Source: Vesta saturnalis
Lineage: Eukaryota > Arthropoda > Insecta > Coleoptera > Lampyridae
NCBI GenBank assembly: GCA_036346205.1
Contig: JARFJB010002087.1
Span: 5,301,001 to 5,365,000 of the forward strand
Length of the DNA stretch: 64,000 nucleotides
Reading direction: 5' to 3'
Below are positions 46,684 through 57,236 of this stretch, in pieces. Under the pieces are notes generated by a model. It was given only the letters and a program-made list of their open reading frames with translations, was not told the origin of the DNA and did no database searches. Position numbers and translations under genes: made by a program. The stretch's first letter is position 1, and every line of letters starts with the position of its first letter.

Positions 46684-46715
46684 GTTTCGATAACACTTAC
46701 AGTTATCTTCGTCAG
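46684..46715 (-). ncRNA. Hammerhead-like motif, PLE-associated type
   Basis: The minus strand reads CTGACGA, A, hairpin GATAAC…GTTATC, GAAAC, followed by GTTTAGATTGTA. The conserved catalytic strings of a hammerhead ribozyme (CUGANGA and GAAA) flank a perfect 6-bp stem II, with one extra nucleotide before the stem. It is followed by a conserved tail ending ATACACCATTAAAAA, seen also at 47340 and 61490. I could not draw a convincing stem I or III. Confidence 0.4.
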
Positions 46716-46834
46716 TAGTAATATCTGTTAAGATTGTTAAAGATGTTGTAAACAATTTTGTGAAAATTGAAAAATTAAAAATGTTTAAAAAGGTTTCTGA
46801 CTGTTTTTTTAAATATTGACCCCCCAGGGCCCTC

Positions 46835-46885
46835 ATAACGCAGCAACGCGCGCAGGGTACAGCTAGTTACTAATAAAAGAGACGC
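46835..46885 (+). repeat. Possible LINE 3' end
   Basis: A G+C-rich string with ACGCGCGCAGGGTACAGCTA followed by an AT-rich tail resembles the 3' ends of insect RTE-type LINEs, which often read …GGGCA/GGGTACAGCTAGT. No reverse transcriptase is nearby. Weak. Confidence 0.3.
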
Positions 46886-47216
46886 TCACACTTTAACCTA
46901 ACATCGATGGAATTTTTGAGGTAAATAGTTCTAATAGTGAAAAGGTTGGTACAGTATCACAAGTAATTCAAACATTTAAAATCTGAATAATTTTGTCCTA
47001 CCAGCGGTTTGAATTTATTTAACAAATTGTATACTCCATAAATCGTGGATGACGATGAAATACAACATACCCCAGCTGAGTTATATAACGTTTATCACTA
47101 AATATGTCAAATTTACATTGATCGTATTTTGCAAATTTAAGTAAACGATAAAATATTTAAAATATGAGAATATAAACTTTTACCATTATTACACATAATT
47201 AAAATACAATCTAAAC

Positions 47217-47333
47217 GTTTCGGTAACACAGTTATCTTCGTCAGTAATAATATTAATATTTATTTAATATTAATTTGAAAAATTGTTCAGCATTTTTAAC
47301 AATTTTAATAGATAATATTACTACTGACGAAAC
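47217..47333. ncRNA. Inverted pair of hammerhead-like motifs
   Basis: On the minus strand (47244-47217): CTGACGA, A, GATAAC-TGT-GTTACC, GAAAC. On the plus strand (47324-47333): CTGACGAAACG, i.e. the same motif with stem II cleanly deleted. Both carry the flanking TTACTACTGACGA/GTTTAGATTGTA context, so they are two inverted copies of a PLE-type end about 90 bp apart. Confidence 0.4.
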
Positions 47334-47344
47334 GTTTAGATTGT

Positions 47345-49204
47345 ACTACATTAATATACAAATACACCATTAAAAACCCAAAAAAATATATATAAGTATT
47401 TTGATAAAATATTTGTTCGTAACTTGTCGCCACTTGCTTAATGGATCTGCTTTCTTTTAAAAAATTAGGCTTCGCACCAATAATTGTGATAAACAGCTCT
47501 AGTTAGGAAAATTATTAAATTGATTCACATAACCTTTTTAGTTAAAAGCAAAGAAGTCTGATTTAGTCGCATTTTAGTTTAGTGTAATTGTTAAAATGTT
47601 ACTAACTGAAAAATGGTGCGTTAATAAGATCATTATCAAACTATAAACAGTTGAAAAAGGGTACGTTGATGAGTCCGTTAGAATATCGAGATAGAAAAAA
47701 TGTAATCAAGACCAATAGATTGGTTACTAAATAGAAATTCACACAGATATGTACTTATAACTTTCAAAGCGTATATTTTGTTACATAATACTAGCATAGA
47801 AAGTGTCTTTACTGTTCATCGGATAACCCTGCAATGAATGATCTCCTGATTGACGTTAATCTCGATTTTTGTGACGTAATTGTATAAACATGTTGCCATA
47901 CTTCACAATATTATTAGAAAAAAAAAGGATGATACATTTCATTGATTCTAAATATAACGCCATCCGAATAATATTAAAGTTGGTGAAACTGTGAATTGGT
48001 ACGTAATTGGGTATACAATATTTGCTGATTTTTAATTATAGTCAGTCCATAAAAATTAGTATTTCTCAGTATTGCTGATCAGTTAAGAAAAACAATTTAA
48101 GACAATTGTAACTTTGGTTAAGGAGAGAGTTAGGGGGATTTATTATGTTAGCACAATTAGGAACTACCCTTACGTGGACGTTCAAGTTTCAATAAATTTG
48201 GATTTCTGTACATACTTACATCAGAAGTGTTTATTTCACGCATTTACAATAATAACACCCATTATTCATTATCGTGTAAATACGTGCGAAGGTTTGCACG
48301 TGGTCGTATTGAACTTGTGGTACATATTAATGCGTGCGTGCGTGCTAATATTTATAAATTAACTACTTGCTATCAGTTCACTTTCCATTTAAAAACGTTT
48401 TGATAAATTCTATTATTGCCATACTTTATCATACATTTCCAAATTTTGACAGAATACTATTGTATTTATCAAGGAACTAATGTTAATTGGACAATGCTTT
48501 GGATACTTTACAATTCTAGTCTTAAAATTTACATATAAACATAAACGTGCAAAATAATGGTGAAGCATGAATTTCAAAACATCCTGTGTAGTAAGAATTT
48601 GACTTTCCACAACTTATATTTGTGTATTACATGATTATTTTTTAGTACAGTTAATTTCAATCTAATTTTTATACATTTAGATGTCCGTCGTATTTCTTCT
48701 ATGTGAGAAACGAACTTTCACTACAAATTAAGAACAAATATTTGTATTCATTGTGCTTTGTTTGTTAACTGTGGACACGCGACATTAGCGTTATAAATAA
48801 TTGTTTTTGTAATAATGTTGTAGTAAAAAAAATAATTAATATAGATGAATACATTTTGACATCTCCCTGAAATTAATTGAATGCATATTTCACTTTCTGC
48901 AATACTACACTGCAGAATGAAAACTTAATGATTTGTATATGTTTAACAGTGTAGAACGTTTTGATCTTAGTTACTTTAATGCGAAACGTGCACGAATTAG
49001 AAAGTTATTGATTTTTTAGAATGATGTTGGTCCAATATTTTTGTCTAATTCGGTTCAGTTGTCAAAAATGAACATACGAGTACTTTACCTGTATAAAATA
49101 CTAATTTATTACAAAAGTTAACCTACAAACATTATTGCAAAAAAATTACCTATAAAAGATGCTCAAAGTGGTTTCCTGGCTGTTATATACAAACATTGCA
49201 TCTT
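47345..49204. other. Spacer, no gene recognised
   Basis: Plain AT-rich DNA. Frames at 48114-48362 (+) and 48413-48610 (-) are short and match nothing. A TGCGTGCGTGCGTGC run lies near 48330-48345. Confidence 0.45.
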
Positions 49205-49862
49205 GTCAACACTGATTTACAAATCTTGTCGCAAAATCTTCTGGGACTGCAGGTTTTCAAATTCTGATTGAATTCGTTCCTTCAAGTGTTCAACATCGCG
49301 AATGTTGACGGAATAAATTTCCTTTTTTAGTACGCCCCAGACTAAAAAATCCATGGGTGTGATATCTGGGGATCGTGGAGGCCATTCGATAGTGCCCCAT
49401 CTACCAATCCATTCATCAAAGTTTTCATTGAGAAAATCTCTCACAATAAATTCATAATGGGGCTCCATCTTGTTCCCATATCAACTTTTGTTTAACCGGC
49501 TGAAGATTTTCAAATAATGGACTGTTTTCCATTTCTATGAACACTTCATGAAGCATATCTAAGTAATTATCAGCATTGACAGTCACATTAAGAAAATACG
49601 ACCTGATCAGCCCACCGCTGAAAATCCCTGCCCATATACTCACGCCAGGATCGTTCAATTCTGTCTCAATCACCGCATGTGGATTCATAGAATCCCAGTA
49701 GACACAGTTGTGCCTGTTCACTCTGCCATTCACCTTAAAAGTCGCTTCGTCGCTCCAAATAATGCTTTTGTAAAACATGGGATCAGCTTCATGTCGGATT
49801 GTGTACCTCTCGCTGAATTCCAAACGCCTGTCCGGATCATCTTCATGCAGGCCTTGAAGTAA
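49205..49862 (-). pseudogene. rosa-like mariner transposase, catalytic half
   Basis: This copy is well preserved from LLQGLHEDDPDRRLEFSERY (49862 side) to EFENLQSQKILRQDL. The catalytic boxes are YKSIIWSDEATFKVNGRVNR (first Asp), KLIWEQDGAP (second Asp) and WPPRSPDITPMDFLVWGVLK (third Asp in PMDF). About 40 residues lie between the second and third Asp after allowing for a one-base gap at 49470. NRHN and VSIWAGIFSGGLIRSYFLN are conserved family segments. Only one frameshift breaks this half. The N-terminal DNA-binding half is absent: the sequence joins PLE 3' DNA at about 49863. Enzymes of this group cut at TA. Confidence 0.8.
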
Positions 49863-49926
49863 AGTAGCCCTATATGTTAGTTGAGTTGATCAGCCTATAA
49901 CTACAGTTTTAGTTTTATAGCGCGAC

Positions 49927-49957
49927 GTTTCGGAAGCGGACTGTGCTTTGTCATCAG
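49927..49957 (-). ncRNA. Hammerhead ribozyme candidate, best core match
   Basis: The minus strand reads CCTGATGACAAAGC, loop, GCTTCCGAAACGTCGCGC. CTGATGA and GAAAC are exact hammerhead core strings, separated by a stem-loop (AAGC/GCTT). GAAACG followed by a self-complementary CG-rich stretch is typical of PLE terminal repeats, in which type I hammerheads have been described. It lies on the same strand as the PLE-A coding blocks. Confidence 0.5.
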
Positions 49958-50122
49958 GCTTAGTCCTGAGAAGGACTGTTTTCGCACTTGAATCGAATTC
50001 ATATCATGATTTGATCAAAGACAAAGTTGACGTTCGAAACGTTGAACTTAATTGTTACGTTTATTTACACAAGTTTAAAGACAAATGTGCTTATTTCAAC
50101 ATTAATACTTGTGAAATCTTAG

Positions 50123-50125
<3 letters not shown>

Positions 50126-50164
<39 letters not shown>
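50126..50164. repeat. (TA)n microsatellite
   Basis: About 19 TA units, bounding the palindromic block on its left; a similar tract (50928-50966) bounds it on the right. Confidence 0.9.
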
Positions 50165-50166
<2 letters not shown>

Positions 50167-50339
50167 GTTCTAGAAGTAACAGACGTTTACTTATAATTTA
50201 CGTATTTACGGTTGTTAAATGACTATAATTCAACTTTCATAATCATTTATTTAGACTTATATATATATATTATATATGAATATAGTGAGTTATAATTATA
50301 ACATTCATAGATACTTATAAATGCAATTGATAAATTTAC

Positions 50340-50760
50340 TTTATTGTACAGAACAAGTTGATTAAATTTAAAATCTTACTTAAACAGTTATTGAAGATCT
50401 TTCAAATATAAAATTGAATGTATTACTAGCGTTATAAACTATTGATATGATTTATGAAAATTGTTGTACTGAATCAATTCAAATTAGTACTCAGAATATA
50501 TGAATAGATGTTGCATTTTCAGTACTCAAGATACTTTAAATTACAAAACTGATCTAGATAATCTCAGCAACATCTATTCATATATTCTGAGTACTAATTT
50601 GAATTGATTCAGTACAACAATTTTCATAAATCATATCTTCTAAGAATTTTAGTTTATAACAGTAGGTATCATGTCAATTTTATAATTTTGAAGACTTCAA
50701 TAACTGTCTTCTTTAAGTAGTGTTTAAATTGTAATCAACTGTTCTGTACAATAATGTTAG
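50340..50760. repeat. Large palindrome with perfect 71-bp inner arms
   Basis: 50444-50514 and 50567-50637 are exact reverse complements over 71 bp, with a 52-bp loop. The homology continues outward imperfectly: TTATTGTACAGAAC near 50342 mirrors GTTCTGTACAATAA near 50741, and ACAGTTATTGAAG mirrors CTTCAATAACTGT. The whole structure is about 420 bp. It has no coding capacity. It may be an inverted pair of PLE ends or a foldback MITE. Confidence 0.85.
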
Positions 50761-50842
50761 TTAATTTATAATTCTCGCATTTAGTAAGTAGTCTTTATGA
50801 TGTTAATTGTTTAATTCTCACTTATGTTCATCTTACAGATTC

Positions 50843-50870
50843 CTGATGAAGAAATAAATGATTTCGAAGC
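50843..50870 (+). ncRNA. Hammerhead-like relic (GAAA changed to GAAG)
   Basis: CTGATGA, then hairpin GAAAT…ATTTC, then GAAGC. The layout matches the other motifs but the last core base is changed. It lies just right of the 420-bp palindrome. Confidence 0.35.
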
Positions 50871-50921
50871 TTGAATTAAATAAAGAGTCATTTTCATTTT
50901 AACTAGACCGCATCCGATACC

Positions 50922-50927
<6 letters not shown>

Positions 50928-50966
<39 letters not shown>
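50928..50966. repeat. (TA)n microsatellite
   Basis: About 19 TA units, directly abutting the C-terminal end of PLE-A coding sequence (…QPRNSSIYI). Confidence 0.9.
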
Positions 50967-50969
<3 letters not shown>

Positions 50970-50970
<1 letters not shown>

Positions 50971-51837
50971 CTGTTTCGTGGTTGCGCGTGATTTTCTGCT
51001 AGTGCTATGTATGTGGCTTCTTTTGAGTTTCCGGCGAGTTGTATTCTCGCCCTTTGCCACTATCTGTATGTTATCCCATTGGATGCGGTGGTCTTCGTTC
51101 CTGACATGTTCGGCGATTCTTGATCTTTCTGTTTCGCCCTTGCGGACATTATTCTTATGTTTTTGAGCGGTCTACTGCTCTCTCCTATGTATACTCTGCC
51201 ACGTTCGCCTGGTAGTTTGTATACACAATTCTTGGAATTATGATCTTCATTGTGTGGTTTGGTTTTGGTTAGTATTCCCCTGAGCGTCCTGGTCGATTTG
51301 AAGGCAGTGCGTATCTTGTATTTGCTGTCAATCCTTCGTATTTTGTCTGAAGTACCTTGTATATATGGCATTATCGCTGTATATTTAGGTTCTTCTTTTT
51401 CGGGTACACTTTCCTTGCTTAGGTTCGGTATTATATCGGAGTAGTCATTTTCTTTAAGTGGTTTAGCGATATTTTCTTTTTCTTTTTCAGATCCTCTTGT
51501 TTTGAGCATATTGTTTTCGCTCTATCGTACAAACATCTTGCCACGCCTAACTTCACGCTTTTGTGGTGATTGGAGTTGTAGTGTAGGTATCTCCCCGTGT
51601 GGATAGCTTTCCTGTACACATTTGTCGTGAAAGTGTTGTCATTCCTGTGTACAAGTACATCCAGGAATGGCAGTTTTTGTTCCGACTCAAATTCCATTGT
51701 GTATTTTATGGAGAGTACGTGGCTATTTAGATGATCTAGGAATTCATCTAGCTTATGCTTCCTGTGTTGCCAAAGGTATCGTCCACCTATCTAAGTGACA
51801 TCTTTGGTTTTTCGGTGAATTTGGATATCGCGGTCTT

Positions 51838-51901
<64 letters not shown>

Positions 51902-52680
51902 TGTGTGGTCACTTAAGTGTGCAACATATGAATTTTTCTATTAATCGCTCGTCCAAAATACAGGTATTGCCAAAAGTTGGTGCATGTTTGATAACCATTT
52001 TAGTGCACGTAGAATGGTTCCAAGTCACACGGTATACACGGTAGGTCAAAAATATAAAAATTCCACAAGAGTAAAGTACCCTTATTTCAAAAATTCGGCA
52101 AATGTAATAAAGAAATGTTATTTAGAATTAAAAGTTATACCCGAATACCAAAGCGTGGTCCTCTAATTAATTTTTAATTTTTTTTTTTGGAAAAGGTTAG
52201 TAATTTGGCTATTTTTTTGCATTTTACCAAAACATGTTGATAACTTAATCAAAATGAAATCAATCTGGCACATTGTGTGTATATATATACACATGTATTG
52301 CTCACTATGCGTGATAGTGGGGAACCCATCGCCATCCCAAACTCTTGTTGGTAGAATTTGTCTTCTACTTGGAAATATGTAGTTCTAATGCATATTGTCA
52401 GAAGTTCCATTATTGTGTTTACCGAGAGTTGCGTGCGTCCGTCTAACGTTTCATCCTTTTCCAACCTGTTCCTTATGATAGTTATTGGCTTATCTCTGGG
52501 CACATCTGTGCATAAGCTCACGATGTTGAAGTTTACCAGTATTTCTTCGTGGTTTAGTTGGAAGTTTCTTATGGTAGGCGTATATGCTCTCAATTTCAGC
52601 TTTTTCTGCATCCTTCGTAGACTTGTTCTTGCTATTCCATTCATTGGACGCTTTCCTTTGAGATTTAGTAGGTGATTGCC
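50970..52680 (-). pseudogene. Penelope-like RT plus GIY-YIG endonuclease, broken
   Basis: RT pieces in order: NFNIVSLCTDVPRDKPITII, ICIRTTYFQVEDKFYQQEFG, MAMGSPLSRIVSN (52290 side). After the insert comes SLR-stop-VDDTF, where TAT of the Y-V-D-D catalytic motif has become TAG. Then KQKLPFLDVLVHRNDNTFTT, VYRKAIHTGRYLHYNSNHH and VARCLYDRAKTICSKQEDL (thumb). The endonuclease starts CVYKLPGERGRVYIGESSRP (GIY-YIG motif as V-Y and Y-I-G, near 51200-51150). After frame changes it ends SRIAEHV, DHRIQWDNIQIV and ENHAQPRNS. PLEs are retroelements that prime on cut target DNA, related to telomerase RT. Multiple frameshifts and the lost catalytic Tyr make it inactive. Confidence 0.85.
51840..52290. mobile_element. 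Unidentified insert splitting PLE-A reverse transcriptase
   Basis: The RT reading breaks off after the GSPLSRIVSN motif near 52290 and resumes with the YVDD region at about 51838. The roughly 450 bp between is foreign: (TA)n (51840-51900), then AT-rich sequence without inverted ends I can find. A short TGTGTATATATATACACA palindrome sits at the right junction (52274-52291). It could be a solo non-autonomous element or an intron-like replacement. Confidence 0.5.
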
Positions 52681-53104
52681 CAAAACATGGCGCAACAACA
52701 TTAAGATTGTCTTCTGTAGTTACAGACACTGGCCGACCTGAACGAGAAAGCTCCGTCACTGATCGAGTCGCTTCGAATCTTAAATTTAATTTCCGAATAC
52801 CTTGTCGAGATGGAGGTTCGACGTTTGGAAAACGTCCCACAAACGAATCACAAACATCACTGTAATTGTGGTCATATTTCCACCATGATTGTACACAAAT
52901 ACACGCTGTTCTGTACTTAACTTTCTATTCGTCGTTGATTAAGTAACATACAACAAACAACAACAGAATAACCTCAAACTGCTAGTGTCAATTAACTTAT
53001 GCGTAATTGTTGAGTTCACGACTGTCAAGTTCACAACATACTACGACTACGCTAGGCAAAACAACGTCTAAGGATTGCTATTGCTGACTTATGTCCCACC
53101 TTGT
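52680..53104 (-). pseudogene. 5' end and DNA-binding domain of a mariner-like transposase
   Basis: The minus strand from about 53104 begins with an inverted-repeat-like end (CAAGGTGGGACATAAGTCAG, next to TA). From about 52925 it reads LSTEQRVFV, VQSWWKYDHNYSDV, then GRFPNVEPPSRQGIRKLN, EATRSVTELSRSGRPVSVTT and EDNLNVVAPCFGQSPTK. This is the paired helix-turn-helix N-terminus of a mariner-type transposase (the G-R-P-x-S/T linker is diagnostic). The catalytic domain is missing because PLE-A begins at about 52680. The PLE therefore inserted here, or the two were joined by a deletion. Confidence 0.7.
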
Positions 53105-53113
53105 GTATACATA

Positions 53114-55400
53114 CATGGTTTCCACAAACTCTTTTCACAAAAGAAAACTACAGGTTCTAGAGCTGATTTTATGTCGATTTAACGTAAATTACGTTAATAC
53201 AAAAATACTTCCTAAGAGAGCTGGAGCTCTTGGAAGATGGCGCCCTAACTTCGGTTTTATTCAAATAGCTTCAAAATGGTTTCCCTGTAAATGATAGCGT
53301 TCTGTACATTTATTTAGTGGAATATGCCCAATCGTATGGCGTGACTATGATTTTTTAATTGTACTCACAAGCGGCTCATTTGGGCGGGGCATTGTACATT
53401 GTTATTCATAAGTTTTTTGTTTTTCAAAATTTCACAATTTTAACATAAAATTTAAAAACTTTCGATTTTTTCATAAAAGAACGATACTCTTGTCTGAAGT
53501 CGCTACGACACACCGTTTTCGAAATAAATCGATTTGAACTTTTATAAAATTAACTAACGAATTCATTTACAATTATGAAAGATGGCTATGGAAAATAAAC
53601 AAAATAACAATTGCGTGAACGCCAAACTGCTCTCATGTCATAAATTAATTTTTCTTTAGAAAGTAAGAAATAAACTCGGGTAAAAAATAATCGTTTTTAA
53701 TACAAAAAAATGTTGCTGACACAATTAATAATAAAAAAATTCAAAATGACAACTGAAAGCATGAAACCAAAAACTGAATCTGCAAAAGATGCTCCACGTA
53801 ACGACCATCCGTTTCTATGCACAAATTTATTCGTTTAATGTAAAGATTGCAGAATTTTTGCAAAAATTCCCCTATTGTTCCTAAATTCGTCGCAGGCATC
53901 CTGAATTCTTCTTCAAAGCTGATCGCGTGTTTCTATTGGATGAGAATAAACCATTGATTTTAGATATCCCCAAACACAAAAATCGCACGGATTTAAATCT
54001 GGAGAACTTGCTGGCCAAGCAACCGGACCGCCTCTTCCGATCCATCGCTCTCGCTAATTTTTATCTAAAAAAGTACGAACAGTTCTGCTATAGTGAGCCG
54101 GACAACCATCATGTAAAAACCAGAAGTTCCGCCGAATATTCAGATTAATATCATCTAATAAATCCGGTAAAGTATTTTGTAGAAAGTTGAGATATTCTTC
54201 GCCGTTTAAACGATTAGGCACTTCTACAGGTCCAAACAAATTATCACCAAGAACACGTATCCATACATTAATGCTAAACCTTTCCTGATGTGTACTTTCC
54301 CTTATCGCATGAGGGTTTTTATCAACATAGGAATGATAGTGTGCATTGTGCATATTAAAAATTCCATCCTTTGTAAAAGCGGCTTCATCACAAAACAAAA
54401 TATTTGAAAAAAATCTTAAAATCAACACGAGCAGGAAAGGAAAATCACCTGCACACAGAAGATTTTGACATATTGGGATACATTGCAGCCAACCTTCTTA
54501 CGCTTATTCGGGATTGTACTCAATTTCCATTAAAATATCATCCTGATATTCTTCCGTTACATCAGCACGTCTTCCCGTTTCATTATTTTTATGAATTACC
54601 GATCCTGTTTCCGTAATTCTTTGATGAAGAAGCGTAAGTGATTTAGGAGCAGGATGTCTTCTACCTGAAAATTTATCTGCATATCTACGTGCTACTGTCC
54701 GAGCGTTCCATTGCATTTTTCCGTACACTAAATGCATATCGGCATATTCTTCGTTACTAAACGAAACCATTCTAACAATATTCAACCTTTGTATTTACGG
54801 TAATGTAACTAAACAATAAAAAATCTTTCACTTAAAACTTATTTGACACTTTAACCTCAACTAGTATCTGTAATACTACTTATTTTGACGTTCACGCAAT
54901 TGTTATTTTGTTTATTCTCCATAGCCATCTATCATAATTGTAAATGAATTTGTTAGTTAATTTTATAAAAGTATGATTAACACATGAAAAGTTCAAATCG
55001 ATTTATTTCGAAAACGTTGCGCCGTAGCGACTTCAGACAAGAGTATCATTCTTTTATGAAAAAATCGAAATTTTATGTTAAAATTGCGAAATTTTGAATA
55101 AAAAAACTTATGAATACTATTTCCAATGCCCTGCCCAAACGATCCGCTTATGAGTACAACTAAAAAATCATATTCACGCCATACGATTGGGCATATTCCA
55201 CTAAATAAATGTACAGAACGCTATCATTTAAAGGAAACCATTTTGAAGATATTTGAATTAAACCGATGTTAGGGCGCCATCTTCCAAGAGCTCCAGCTCT
55301 CTTAGGAAGTATTTTTGTATTAAGGTAATTTACGTTAAATCGACATAAAATCAGCTCTATAATCTGCAGTTTTCTTTTGTGTAAAGAGTTTGTGGACACC
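53114..55400 (-). mobile_element. Long-TIR rosa-like mariner element, about 470-500-bp arms
   Basis: The left arm (53114-about 53600) and right arm (about 54890-55400) are inverted copies throughout. Blocks found on both sides include TCCACAAACTCTTT, GTCGATTTAACGTAAATTAC, TTCCTAAGAGAGCTGGAGCT, TTGGAAGATGGCGCCCTAAC, GAATATGCCCAATCGTATGG, GTCTGAAGTCGCTACG and AACAATTGCGTGAACG. The 5' and 3' edges abut TA-rich DNA. The body holds one transposase on the minus strand. The MITE at 28183-28867 is an internally deleted relative. At 2.29 kb with nearly intact arms this is the best candidate parent in the window. Confidence 0.9.
53835..54770 (-). pseudogene. rosa-like mariner transposase, nearly complete
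   Basis: I take the start MVSFSNEEYADMHLVYGKMQ at 54770; an upstream in-frame Met at 54785 also exists. The N-terminal domain continues RRYADKFSGRRHPAPKSLTL and TETGSVIHKNNETGRRADVT. A short gap with frame changes follows (about 54430-54500). The catalytic domain reads NILFCDEAAFTKDGIFNMHN (first Asp), RFSINVWIRVLGDNLFGPVE, LNGEEYLNFLQNTLPDLLDD and FWFLHDGCPAHYSRTV (second Asp). After one in-frame TAG come WIGRGGPVAWPASSPDLNPC and DFCVWGYLKSMVYSHP (third Asp), ending KILQSLH-stop at 53835. Forty-one residues separate the second and third Asp. With a TAG and two or three frame breaks over about 310 codons it is the least decayed transposase here. Confidence 0.85.
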
Positions 55401-55465
<65 letters not shown>

Positions 55466-55466
55466 T
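55401..55466. repeat. (TA)n microsatellite
   Basis: TA tract directly following the right end of the 53114-55400 element, as at the MITE in 28134-28916. Confidence 0.9.
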
Positions 55467-55599
55467 AATTAGTTAATTATAAAACAAATTTCACAAGCAA
55501 ATGGTAACATTTCCAATATAATCAACACAAATTTTCTGTCAAAAACATTTACCCAGTTCACACAAAACCTAAAAAAAAAATACATGTCAATTTCATATT

Positions 55600-56100
55600 T
55601 TGTAAAAATATCAGAAAACGTAGCTCGCATATTACAAAGAATAAGAAGTACAAAGTAGCTTTCAAAACTAATACCAATGGTCTTAAATGTTTATTTATGC
55701 GAAAGATTGAACTAACGACATTTTGAAGTTAGGTATTTATAAATTTAACTGTATATTCTGTAATTCTATTTATATTGGACAAACACTTATGAATTCTGAT
55801 ATTGGATACAAAGAACGCTAGATGTTACATATATAAACGCACAAACAAATCAGATTATGCCAAACATTTAATAGTAAATAATTATCTTATGACTTCACAA
55901 AACAACATTAAATGTTTCCATTTTGTAGTAAACAAGGTAAACTAGAGGTTTTGATTCGAAATTTAAAAACATAAAAGAAAATACCATTACCGAACGAACA
56001 GGTTTATGTTATAGGCCCACCTATAACAGATATTTTAAATATCGAATTATAATTTACATCTAGTTTGCTGTTTTACCTTAATCATTTGTTACCATAACTA
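55600..56100 (+). pseudogene. Penelope-like fragment B, GIY-YIG part
   Basis: In shifting plus-strand frames: ENVARIL, KKYKVAFKTNTNGLKCLFMR (thumb-to-linker region), then YKFNCIFCNSIYIGQTLMNS, the GIY-YIG core (Y-K-F … Y-I-G-Q-T) preceded by the Cys pair typical of PLE endonucleases (C-x-x-C). SDYAKHLIVNNYLM follows and then decays. The spacing and the KSDYAKHL segment are typical of this nuclease. No RT part is present, so it is a 5'-truncated copy. It is distinct in sequence from PLE copies A, C and D. Confidence 0.65.
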
Positions 56101-56359
56101 CTTGTTATTTTTTTACTGATATATTTTCTCTTGATAATGTTGCACTGAAAGGCGTAGAAAAATAAATAATTATATAAAAGAAATTCTGGAATTATATTAT
56201 ATTTAAAACATTAGTGGTATTAAATATGGAATTCCACGAAGTAAGATTAATGATAATAAATTTAAAAAAATATATTCACCCATCTACTTCATCTGTTAAA
56301 TTATCGCTTATATTTACACAAATTACAGGTTCTATATGAAAATTTAAACTTTCGCCATT

Positions 56360-57236
56360 ATTACACATAATTGAAATGGTGTATTTTGGCATTTATATTT
56401 TACACAAATCTATACGTTTCGATAACAACAACAGTTATCGTCCTCAGTAGTGCTTAAAGAATTGTTTAAGGTGTGAATAAATTTATGAAATATGAAACAT
56501 ATGAAAACGCAAACATAAGCCTGTTATTAATATAACAGTTTCATGAACATATAAATCCAACTATGTAATCTAATTTTAGTAAAGAATAACTAGATTCTTA
56601 ATAAATTTAAATATTGTGAAACTGCCTAGGAGGGCACATTTAACAAAATTTGATCAAATTATGATGTAGTTCTAAGGTAGAAACTTAACGTATCAATTAT
56701 TAATTAATGATCTAGTTACATCCAAGAAATAATTTTGTGTTATTAATTTTAATTGTCAGTTTACATAGTTTACAATGAAAACGAAATGTGGTACATTAAT
56801 ATGATTTTTAATTTCAATTATATTTGTTAAATTATTATAGTGCTGTGGTAACTTAACATACAATTGGTACAGCATTTAGGTACTTCATGGTCTAAGAAAG
56901 AACACTGCAAAAAAACTAAACATACTAAAAGCCAAAATTAAATTAAGATGTACCATTGTGCTCTTTTTTTAATTGTAAGTTCCCAATACCTATTGAAATG
57001 GAGGGTTCCTTCTTGCCTATTGAAGTTATTAGGATGTTTATATATCTCAATAGCTTCACGCTGTAAACGAACATAATGAGTTTGTCTTGACAATATTTCC
57101 ATGACATCAAATTGAATGTCACGATTTAAATTATTTAAACCATACTCAGCTACCGCAGATTTCTCTGGTTTACCCAATCTAGAAAACCTCATCTGTTCTT
57201 TACGTCTTGTATCAAAGCTACGTTTTGTGGTTCCAA
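56360..57236 (-). pseudogene. Penelope-like element C, endonuclease C-terminal half
   Basis: On the minus strand, immediately after the LTR insertion at 57237, the frame reads YRIGTTKRSFDTRRKEQMRF, SRLGKPEKSAVAEYGLNNLN, FDVMEILSRQTHYVRLQREA, IEIYKHPNNFNRQEGTLHFN to a stop at 56938. This is the second half of a GIY-YIG domain (catalytic Arg in TRRKE, Glu in REAIEIYKH). The first half, CGVYK-like with CSCRKVYT, lies on the same strand at about 59545-59471 beyond the LTR. The 3' flank down to 56360 contains a hammerhead-like motif (56447-56416). Confidence 0.8.
56416..56447 (-). ncRNA. Hammerhead-like motif in the PLE-C 3' flank
   Basis: The minus strand reads CTGAGGA, C, hairpin GATAAC-TGTTGTT-GTTATC, GAAACG, about 490 bp downstream of the PLE-C stop and on the same strand. 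The core strings are exact. The identical layout downstream of PLE-D (61427-61458) ties the motif to the PLE 3' end. Confidence 0.45.

Larger units (their letters stand above)
49863..52680 (-). mobile_element. Penelope-like element A, nested by later insertions
   Basis: On the minus strand the element runs from a reverse transcriptase fragment (52680-52290), through an unrelated insert (about 52290-51840), to the RT catalytic loop and GIY-YIG endonuclease (51840-50970). A block of (TA)n and palindromic DNA follows (50966-50126). Last comes a 3' region with a canonical hammerhead-like core (49957-49927), ending at the mariner junction near 49863. Placing the last segment in the same element is inference from orientation and from the PLE type of its motif. 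Confidence 0.6.

Noticed and set aside
46835..46885. Full LINE insertion
   Set aside because: Only a 3'-end-like string is present with no reverse transcriptase or endonuclease upstream, so it is listed only as a possible tail.
52358..52675. 105-codon plus-strand frame
   Set aside because: Antisense shadow of the PLE-A reverse transcriptase.
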